Origin: Pseudomonadota bacterium
Lineage (GTDB): Bacteria; Pseudomonadota; Alphaproteobacteria; Caulobacterales; Caulobacteraceae
Assembly: GCA_023428785.1 (NCBI GenBank)
Contig: JAEYWU010000099.1
Coordinates: forward strand, 1 to 10,240
Reading direction: 5' to 3'
Length of the DNA: 10,240 nucleotides
Each line of letters starts with the position of its first letter. Position 1 is the first letter of the stretch. The notes under the pieces were generated by a model. That model ran no database searches and was not told the DNA's origin. It worked only from the letters and a program-made list of their open reading frames with translations. Made by a program: the position numbers and the translations under genes. Positions 5,054 through 10,240 of this stretch are shown piece by piece.

Positions 5054-6141
5054 AGACCGTTCAAATCTCGGCCGAGGGCGTGGCGCCGTACCAGGTGGTG
5101 ATCGGGCGCGACCTGCTGGAGGACGCCGCGCTGCAGGTGGCGCCCTATCTGGCGCGGCCGCGACTAGCGGTGATCTCCGACGAAACGGTGGTCGACATCC
5201 ACGGGCCGCGCGTGCTGGACGCCCTGACCCGGGCGGGCATCGAGGCCGACCTGCTGGCGGTGCCGGCGGGCGAGGCGTCCAAGAGCATGGGGATGCTGGC
5301 GGGCGTCCTAGATCAGCTGCTGTCGCTGAAGTTGGACCGAAAGTCGGCTGTGATGGCGCTGGGCGGCGGGGTAGTCGGTGACCTCGCGGGGCTGGCCGCG
5401 GCCCTCTACATGCGCGGAATCCCGGTGATCCAGGCGCCGACGACCCTGCTGGCCCAGGTGGATTCCTCGGTCGGCGGGAAGACTGCGGTGGACACGCCGC
5501 ACGGCAAGAACCTGATCGGGGCCTTCCATCATCCGCGCCGGGTGCTGGCCGACCTGGACGTGCTGGACAGCCTGCCGGACCGGCAGATGCGCGCGGGAAT
5601 GGCCGAGATCATCAAGGCGGCCCTGCTGGCCGACGCCGACTTTTTCGACTGGCTGGAGACCCATGCACCGGAGGTTCTGGGGCGCGACAGCCTGTATCTG
5701 GAACATGCGGTCTCGCGCTCTGTCGAGATCAAGGCCGGGATCGTGGCCGAGGACCCGACCGAACAGGGCCGCCGCGCGCTGCTGAACCTGGGCCATACCT
5801 TCGCCCACGCGATCGAGGCGGAGACCGGCTACGAGACCGACAGCATCCTGCACGGCGAGGCGGTAGCGCTGGGCTGCGTGCTGGCGTACCGGCTGTCGGA
5901 GCGGCTGGGGCGGGTGTCGTCCGAGGATGTGCGCCGCGTTGAGCGGCTGACGGCCCTGTGCGGCCTGCCGACCGAGGTCGAGGCCGTGGGCCTGTTCGAG
6001 CCGGATGCCCTGATCGCGCGCATGGCCGGCGACAAGAAGGCCGAGGGCGGCGTGCCGACCCTGATCCTGGCCGATGCGCTGGGCCGGGCCGAAGCCGTGC
6101 GCGGCGTCGATATAGCCGAAGTCAGGGCCGTGCTGGCGTGA
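5050..6141 (+). CDS. aroB: 3-dehydroquinate synthase
   Basis: Converts DAHP to 3-dehydroquinate, the second shikimate-pathway step, using NAD+ and a divalent metal. The product is 363 residues, normal length. Visible motifs are GGGVVGDLAG (105-114, NAD binding), PTTLLAQVDSSVGGKTAVD (130-148), the metal ligand E186 in AGMAEIIKAAL, NLGHTFAHAIE (H249 and H253) and LHGEAVALG (H268). The start is assigned to TTG 5050: it overlaps the aroK stop as TTGA, has GGGAG at 5039-5043 at ideal spacing, and gives MKTVQISAEG, the expected N-terminus. An in-frame TTG at 5032 would add only MRRECD. It is followed with a 4-base GTGA overlap by an acetyltransferase gene, so three genes are probably cotranscribed. 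Confidence 0.96.
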   Translation: MKTVQISAEGVAPYQVVIGRDLLEDAALQVAPYLARPRLAVISDETVVDIHGPRVLDALTRAGIEADLLAVPAGEASKSMGMLAGVLDQLLSLKLDRKSAVMALGGGVVGDLAGLAAALYMRGIPVIQAPTTLLAQVDSSVGGKTAVDTPHGKNLIGAFHHPRRVLADLDVLDSLPDRQMRAGMAEIIKAALLADADFFDWLETHAPEVLGRDSLYLEHAVSRSVEIKAGIVAEDPTEQGRRALLNLGHTFAHAIEAETGYETDSILHGEAVALGCVLAYRLSERLGRVSSEDVRRVERLTALCGLPTEVEAVGLFEPDALIARMAGDKKAEGGVPTLILADALGRAEAVRGVDIAEVRAVLA

Positions 6142-6725
6142 AGATCGAGGCAGCCGTTCTCGAGAACCGCTGGGTCAGGGCCGAGCCGCTATCCGAGGCG
6201 CTGCGCGAAGAGGTCCGGGCCGCCATCAGCGTCGATGAGGCGGCATGGTCGATCATGGTCAGCAACGCCTATGGCGAGGCCTTCGACAGCTGGTTCGACG
6301 GCCGCGTGGCTCACATGGAGCGCGGCGGCGGCCCGGCCTATGCGGTTCGCGACCTGTCGCACGGGCGGGTCGTCGGCACGTCCAGCCTGCATGATCTCGT
6401 GTCCGAACATCGGCGGGTCGAGCTGGGTTCGACCGTCTTTCATCCGCAGGCGCGGGGCGGCGTGGCCAATCCGGCCTCGAAGCGCCTGATGCTTCAACAC
6501 GCGTTCGACAACGGGATCATTCGGGTCGAGATCATCACCGACGGGCTGAACGCGCGCAGCCAGGCGGCGATCGCCAAACTGGGGGCCGTGCGCGAGGCCA
6601 CCTTGCGGCGGCACAAGATCACCTGGACCGGCCGGGTGCGCGACACGGTGATGTTCTCGATCACGGACGAGGACTGGCCGGAAGTGCGCGACGGGCTGGA
6701 TCGCCGTCTGGCGGCGTTCAGCTAG
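6138..6725 (+). CDS. GNAT family N-acetyltransferase (RimJ/RimL-like)
   Basis: Predicted acetyl-CoA-dependent N-acetyltransferase; the substrate cannot be told from sequence. The product is 195 residues and matches the Acetyltransf_3 (RimL-like) layout. Around 69-86 are beta strands AVRD and VVGTSSL. At 94-101 is VELGSTVF. The acetyl-CoA segment HPQARGGVANPASKRLML (102-119) is followed by HAFDNGIIRVEIITD and the motif NARSQAAIAKLGAVREATLRRH (138-159). Start GTG 6138 overlaps the aroB stop as GTGA; the earlier part of the open frame is aroB read out of frame. Tight coupling to aroKB suggests coexpression, but does not prove a shikimate-related role. Its TAG overlaps the TAG of the convergent lipoprotein gene within CTAG. 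Confidence 0.9.
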   Translation: MKIEAAVLENRWVRAEPLSEALREEVRAAISVDEAAWSIMVSNAYGEAFDSWFDGRVAHMERGGGPAYAVRDLSHGRVVGTSSLHDLVSEHRRVELGSTVFHPQARGGVANPASKRLMLQHAFDNGIIRVEIITDGLNARSQAAIAKLGAVREATLRRHKITWTGRVRDTVMFSITDEDWPEVRDGLDRRLAAFS

Positions 6726-7129
6726 CTCAGCGCCTCGCAGACGGTCTCGTCGCGCTCCGGGGCTTTCCAGGTCGCGTCATTGCCGACGCCGCGCAGTTCG
6801 TGACGGTCCGAGCGATACCAAAAGCCGTCGGCGGCGCGCTCCTGGCGCAGGTCGACGGCGGTGCCGTCAATCATGCGGATGGTGACCATCTCTCGCGGAT
6901 TGTCGAAGACGACCGACAGCCGCTCGCCGTTCAGGCAGGCGTATTCGGCGCGCACGATCCGGTTGACGATGGCGTCCTGAAGCTCGGCCCCTGTGCGCTC
7001 GCGGACGACGCTGGCGTCGACCATGCGCTGGCGCGCCTCGGCGCCGGTTTCGGGCATCTCGTCCTCACCGCCGCAGGCGGCGAGCGGCAAGATCAGGGTG
7101 GCCACAAGGACGAGCGCGGTGCTTCTCAT
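6722..7129 (-). CDS. Small lipoprotein, MliC-like (C-type lysozyme inhibitor fold)
   Basis: Predicted 135-residue lipoprotein. A signal peptide MRSTALVLVATLILP leads to the lipobox LAAC with lipidated Cys19, then GGEDE. After a helical stretch (30-58), residues 60-131 resemble the MliC/PliC family: YACLNGERLSVVFDN (63-77), VTIRMIDGTAVDLRQE, then ADGFWYRSDRHEL and TWKAPERDETVC. Cys65 and Cys131 could form the disulfide seen in that family. MliC proteins inhibit host C-type lysozyme, though in free-living bacteria the actual role is unclear. The match is by motif shape only and is moderate. It starts 6 bases after the tadA stop on the same strand, so it is probably cotranscribed with tadA. Its stop overlaps the convergent acetyltransferase's stop. 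Confidence 0.83.
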   Translation of the reverse strand: MRSTALVLVATLILPLAACGGEDEMPETGAEARQRMVDASVVRERTGAELQDAIVNRIVRAEYACLNGERLSVVFDNPREMVTIRMIDGTAVDLRQERAADGFWYRSDRHELRGVGNDATWKAPERDETVCEALS

Positions 7130-7135
7130 GGCCGC

Positions 7136-7627
7136 TCAACGCTCCGGTTCGGCCGCTGTTCCCCGGGCGCGACGGGCGCGGAAGAAGCCGCGCAGTTGTT
7201 CGGCCGCCTCGTCGGCAAGGAGGCCGCTGTCGGTGGCGGGTCGCCAGTGGCAGGTCGGCTGGTCGAAGACTTGGGCTCCGTGCAGCACCCCGCCACCCTT
7301 GGGATCGTCGGCGCCCCAGACGACCCGGCCGATCCGGGCATGGCTGATGGCCCCGGCGCACATCGCGCAGGGCTCGAGCGTCACATAGAGGGTGAGGTCG
7401 GTCAGGCGGTAGTTGCCCAGCTTCAGAGCGGCGGCCCGCATGGCGACGATCTCCGCATGGGCGGTCGGATCATGCGCGCCGATGGGACCGTTGGCGCCTT
7501 CGGCTACGATCTCTCCGGTCGCGGGATCGACGATGACAGCCCCGACCGGCACCTCGCCGGCATCGGCGGCGCGGGCGGCCAGGGCCAGGGCGCGGCGCAT
7601 GTGGTGGAGGTCGGAAGGGGCGTCCAT
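7136..7627 (-). CDS. tadA: tRNA-specific adenosine deaminase TadA
   Basis: Zinc enzyme that deaminates A34 of tRNA-Arg(ACG) to inosine, needed to read CGN codons. The product is 163 residues, a normal length. The catalytic signature is complete: H57-A-E59 in TAHAEI (H57 zinc ligand, E59 proton shuttle) and PCAMC with C87 and C90. VPVGAVIVD (27-34), NGPIGAHDP (46-54) and the loop WGADDPKGGGVLHGAQVFDQP (104-124) are also typical. ATG 7627 begins the canonical N-terminus (M-RRALALAARA follows at residues 10-20). Only a weak GGAC precedes it. Divergent pairing with an RluB-type gene is a recurrent alphaproteobacterial arrangement. Confidence 0.96.
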   Translation of the reverse strand: MDAPSDLHHMRRALALAARAADAGEVPVGAVIVDPATGEIVAEGANGPIGAHDPTAHAEIVAMRAAALKLGNYRLTDLTLYVTLEPCAMCAGAISHARIGRVVWGADDPKGGGVLHGAQVFDQPTCHWRPATDSGLLADEAAEQLRGFFRARRARGTAAEPER

Positions 7628-7710
7628 GGGTCTGTATTGTCCGCGTTTCGCCGCGAAGGCCAGCGCCTTGCCCCTTCGCGCGGGGCCCCCGCTCGTGTAA
7701 GGGCCGCGCC
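7628..7710. promoter_or_regulatory. Divergent control region between tadA and the pseudouridine synthase gene
   Basis: This 83-base region must serve both divergent genes. It holds an 8-bp inverted repeat CGCGAAGG (7652-7659) and CCTTCGCG (7673-7680) with a 13-base loop; transcribed in either direction it would form a stable leader hairpin. CTCGTGTAA (7692-7700) repeats the motif ahead of aroK, and AAGGG (7699-7703) is the Shine-Dalgarno for ATG 7711 at 7-base spacing. No sigma-70-like element pair is clearly recognised. Confidence 0.4.
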
Positions 7711-9228
7711 ATGAGCAAGCCGCCCTCCAAGTCCTTCGGCCAGGGCAAGCCGAACAAGCCCAAGACCGAGCCCGCCGCCCCCGTCCGCAAGGAACGCATC
7801 GCCAAGCGTCTCGCGCGGGCCGGTGTCGCCTCGCGCCGCGAGGTCGAGCGCCTGATTGGACTGGGCAAGATCGCCGTGAACGGACGGGTTCTGGACACGC
7901 CCGCTGTGCTGGTCAGCGCGCAAGATGTGGTGACCCTGGATGGCCGCCCGGTCGAGCGCCCCGAGGCGACGCGCGTGTGGCGCTTCCACAAGACGGTGGG
8001 CCTGATCACGGCGGCCAAGGACCCGGCGGGCCGCCCGACCGTGTTCGATGCCCTGCCTGAGGGCATGCCCCGCGTGGTCAAGATCGGCCGGCTGGATATC
8101 AACTCCGAAGGTCTGCTGCTGCTGACCAACGACGGGGAGCTGGCGCGGGCGCTGGAACTGCCGGCGACGGGCTGGGTGCGGCGCTATCGGGCGCGGGCGC
8201 GCGGCAAGGTCACGCAGGAAAAGCTGGACACGCTGAAGAACGGCATCACCATCGAGGGCGTCCGCTATGGGCCGATCGAGGCGACGCTGGACAAGGCCAA
8301 GGAGAAGTCGGCGGACGGCAAGGCCCCGGCGAACCTGTGGATCACCGTCTCCCTGACCGAGGGCAAGAACCGCGAGGTCCGCAAGGTGCTGGAGCATCTG
8401 GGCGTGACCGTGAACCGGTTGATCCGCCTGTCCTACGGGCCGTTCCAGCTGGGAACGCTGGCCGAGGGCGAGGTGGCCGAGATCGGGCCGCGCGTGATCC
8501 GCGAACAACTGTCGAGCATGATCCACCCGGAGAGCCTGCCCGAGGGTGATGACGTCGAGGCCCTGCCGGCCACGACGGGTCGCAAGAAGACCTCGGCCCT
8601 GGCCGACCCGTCCAAGAAGCCGTCCAAGGTGCGCGCCCATCAGGCCCGCCAGGAAGCTCTGGCCGCCGGATACGCCGAGAGTTCCGAACGCCGCGAGCGT
8701 CGCCGCGAGGAGGGAGATCGCCCGCGTCGGGACTTCAAGTCCCGGGACGGCGACCGGCCGCGCCGCGATTTCAAGCCGCGTGGCGAAGGCGGCGGCCGGC
8801 CCCAGCGCAGCTTCAAGCCTCGTGACGGTGAGAGCGGCGATCGTCCCAAGCGCGATTTCAAGCCGCGAGGCGAAGGCGGCGGTGATCGGCCTCAGCGCAG
8901 CTATCGGCCGCGCGACGGCGAGGGTGGCGATCGCCCCAAACGGGACTTCAAACCGCGTGGCGAGGGCGCCGGTGATCGTCCGAAGCGGACCTACAAGCCG
9001 CGCGACGGCGAGGGCGGTGATCGTCCCAAGCGGGACTACAAGCCGCGTACCGAAGGCTCGGGTGACCGGCCCAAGCGCGACTACAAGCCGCGTGAAGGCG
9101 GCGACCGGCCGCGCGGTGACTTCAAGCCCCGGGGCCCCGGCGGGGCGCGCTCGGGTCCGCGTCCGGGCGGTCGCCCCGGCGGCGGCAAACCCGGCGGCTC
9201 GGGCGGGCCCCGCAAACCGAGAAGCTAG
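7711..9228 (+). CDS. rluB: RluB-like rRNA pseudouridine synthase with long basic repeat tail
   Basis: Isomerises a uridine in rRNA to pseudouridine; in E. coli RluB acts on 23S U2605. The product is 505 residues, about twice the catalytic core. Residues 1-25 are a basic leader. An S4 RNA-binding domain spans 26-75 (RIAKRLARAGVASRREVERLI). The RsuA/RluB catalytic domain spans about 88-265, with catalytic D129 in IGRLDINSEGLLLLTNDGEL (126-144), plus RRYRARARG and the closing GKNREVRKVLEHLG. Residues 290-335 are a basic linker, and 336-505 an Arg/Lys/Gly-rich tail of about ten 15-residue repeats ending in GPGG/RPGG sequence, probably disordered and RNA-binding. ATG 7711 has AAGGG at proper spacing. 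RluB is preferred over RluE/RluF from the motif wording. The stop TAG overlaps that of the convergent protease gene. Confidence 0.91.
   Translation: MSKPPSKSFGQGKPNKPKTEPAAPVRKERIAKRLARAGVASRREVERLIGLGKIAVNGRVLDTPAVLVSAQDVVTLDGRPVERPEATRVWRFHKTVGLITAAKDPAGRPTVFDALPEGMPRVVKIGRLDINSEGLLLLTNDGELARALELPATGWVRRYRARARGKVTQEKLDTLKNGITIEGVRYGPIEATLDKAKEKSADGKAPANLWITVSLTEGKNREVRKVLEHLGVTVNRLIRLSYGPFQLGTLAEGEVAEIGPRVIREQLSSMIHPESLPEGDDVEALPATTGRKKTSALADPSKKPSKVRAHQARQEALAAGYAESSERRERRREEGDRPRRDFKSRDGDRPRRDFKPRGEGGGRPQRSFKPRDGESGDRPKRDFKPRGEGGGDRPQRSYRPRDGEGGDRPKRDFKPRGEGAGDRPKRTYKPRDGEGGDRPKRDYKPRTEGSGDRPKRDYKPREGGDRPRGDFKPRGPGGARSGPRPGGRPGGGKPGGSGGPRKPRS
8716..9127 (+). repeat. In-frame 45-bp tandem repeats coding the basic tail
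   Basis: About ten degenerate units code for the pattern GDRPKRDFKPRGEGG (15 residues, 45 bp). Several units are exactly 45 bp, for example 8836-8880, 8881-8925 and 8926-8970. Adjacent units alternate between a RDF...RGEG type and a QRSF/Y or RTY...RDGE type, so the larger unit is about 30 residues (90 bp), repeated roughly three times. All steps keep frame. Synonymous differences between units show the array is not a very recent duplication, though unit number may still vary among strains. Confidence 0.85.
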
Positions 9229-10196
9229 GCTTTCCGCCGGCGGGCCAGGACCTCGACCGCGATCAGCACCGCCAGCAGGGTGACGGCTTCCAGGACGAGG
9301 ACCTCGACGGGGATGTCGCGGCCGGTCATGGCGGCCTCCGAGATCGGCGCCAGCAGAAGCGCGATGAAGAGGTTGTTGGCCAGGTGGGCCCCGATGGCGA
9401 AGGCCAGGTTGCCGAGCCGGACGGCGGCCCAGCACCAGATCACGCCCGAGGCCGCGCGGGCCACGAACGCGACCGGGTCGGGGTCGAGGTGGAAGGCCGA
9501 GAAGATCACGCCGTTGATCAGCAGGATCAGCCAGAGTCGCTGGGTGAAGCCTGAGGTGATCCGAAGCAGGACGCCGCGAAAGGCGATCTCCTCTGCCGCG
9601 GCGGCGATGAGCAGGCCGATGGCTGCGGCCCCCGCGTAGGTTAGTCGGGCGTTCAGGGTCTCGGATGGATCGAGTAGCGGGCCCGGGCCACCGGGCTCCA
9701 TCCACTGCATGACGGGCCAGAGGGCAAGCGAGACCGCGAACATGACGGCGAAGCCGGCGAGGAACAGGCCGATCCCGCCGCGCGGGCGGGGCCACAGGAA
9801 GGCGCCGGGGCCGCGCCTGTAGGCGATCATGGCCGCGCCGAGCACGGCGATCGACAGGCCGAAAAGGACGATGGCCAGCATGGCCACGAAACTGGTCTCG
9901 TCGGCCAGGGACTGGGCGGGCTCCTCCAGGGCGAGGAGGCGGATGTCGATCCATCCGGCGGCGCTGGCCGCGGCGACCAGGGCCCCCATGGCCACGACCA
10001 TGCCGAAGACGAGGGCCGCGCCGATGCCGAGGAAGGCGAGGAGGCGCAGCCACGGACGGGTCGTCGCGGCGCCCTCGACATAGGGGCCGGCGCGCGCCGC
10101 GCGAGCGGCCTGGGACCAGTGGGATGGGGACAGAAGGGCCAACATGGGCTGAACCGTTGCATCGCGGCGCGGTTCCGGTCCAGAGACATCGGCCAT
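9225..10196 (-). CDS. CPBP family intramembrane metalloprotease (Abi/CAAX-like)
   Basis: Predicted polytopic membrane protein of up to 323 residues with about eight hydrophobic segments from residue 50. The CPBP (ABI, PF02517-type) active-site motifs are intact: EE-x3-R at E202-E203-R207 (AAEEIAFRGVLL), F-x3-H with H236 (FSAFHLD) and H-x3-N with H271 and N275 (HLANNLF). Family members are Rce1-like glutamate proteases or membrane-anchored accessory proteins; the substrate is unknown. The start is uncertain. ATG 10196 and ATG 10145 (MLALLSPSHW) are in frame, neither has a good Shine-Dalgarno, and the frame remains open to the right edge, so the N-terminus could even lie outside the window. It is convergent with the pseudouridine synthase gene, sharing CTAG at 9225-9228. 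Confidence 0.89.
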   Translation of the reverse strand: MADVSGPEPRRDATVQPMLALLSPSHWSQAARAARAGPYVEGAATTRPWLRLLAFLGIGAALVFGMVVAMGALVAAASAAGWIDIRLLALEEPAQSLADETSFVAMLAIVLFGLSIAVLGAAMIAYRRGPGAFLWPRPRGGIGLFLAGFAVMFAVSLALWPVMQWMEPGGPGPLLDPSETLNARLTYAGAAAIGLLIAAAAEEIAFRGVLLRITSGFTQRLWLILLINGVIFSAFHLDPDPVAFVARAASGVIWCWAAVRLGNLAFAIGAHLANNLFIALLLAPISEAAMTGRDIPVEVLVLEAVTLLAVLIAVEVLARRRKA

Positions 10197-10240
10197 GAGG
10201 ATCGTGGGCGGACAGTTCAGGGGCAGGGCGCTGTCGGCGC
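10197..10240. other. Right-edge segment upstream of the CPBP gene
   Basis: These last 44 bases contain no complete feature. On the minus strand the CPBP frame continues open through them without a stop, so they are either leader DNA or additional N-terminal codons. No promoter element is clear. Confidence 0.3.

Noticed and set aside
6800..7714. Plus-strand 304-codon frame across the lipoprotein and tadA genes
   Set aside because: It is antisense to two genes with diagnostic motifs (lipobox; HAE and PCAMC).
8716..9127. CRISPR-like regular repeat
   Set aside because: The repeats are contiguous, degenerate, exactly in frame and code for a protein tail; there are no unique spacers.
7504..10053. 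Very long (849-codon) minus-strand open frame
   Set aside because: It runs antisense through the whole pseudouridine synthase gene and overlaps tadA and the CPBP gene in another frame. Its translation is low-complexity Arg/Ala/Gly/Pro sequence typical of shadows in GC-rich DNA.

Overview
The window is GC-rich, strongly GC3-biased chromosomal DNA from an alphaproteobacterium. The best guess is a Caulobacterales member (Brevundimonas/Caulobacter-like). This rests on xerD divergent from aroK-aroB, tadA divergent from an RluB-type pseudouridine synthase, the codon bias, and palindromic intergenic repeats of a kind that gene callers in this group often translate into spurious N-termini. The genus is inference. 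Almost everything is ordinary housekeeping sequence. I see no prophage, insertion sequence, CRISPR array, tRNA or rRNA.

Layout. Bases 1-506 hold no gene I can defend, but carry three palindromic REP-like elements. Bases 507-2363 (+) encode a Kef-type monovalent cation:proton antiporter with a C-terminal nucleotide-binding regulatory domain. Bases 2482-3558 (+) hold the least familiar block: a LuxR-type helix-turn-helix protein with a C-terminal membrane segment, followed by two small paralogous proteins (71 and 62 aa) of unknown function. Each small gene has its ribosome-binding site inside a short inverted repeat. Next come xerD (-), and divergently aroK-aroB-GNAT acetyltransferase (+), a tightly overlapped operon (TTGA and GTGA stop/start overlaps). 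Reading the minus strand from 7627 down, tadA is followed 6 nt later by a small MliC-like lipoprotein that ends head-on against the acetyltransferase. Divergent from tadA is an RluB-like pseudouridine synthase with a long arginine/lysine/glycine-rich repeat tail (+), which ends head-on against a CPBP-family intramembrane protease (-) that runs almost to the right edge.

Functional picture. aroK and aroB give two steps of the shikimate pathway, and the GNAT enzyme is probably translationally coupled to them. xerD resolves chromosome dimers. tadA (tRNA wobble inosine) and the pseudouridine synthase (rRNA) form an RNA-modification pair sharing an 83-bp divergent control region. The antiporter, lipoprotein and CPBP protease are envelope functions.

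Structural habits worth noting. Two convergent gene pairs share the palindrome CTAG so that each strand reads TAG as its stop, and a third convergent pair is separated by one base. The best candidate for undescribed biology is the HTH-TM regulator with its twin small proteins. That is a lead from sequence pattern, not a demonstrated system.
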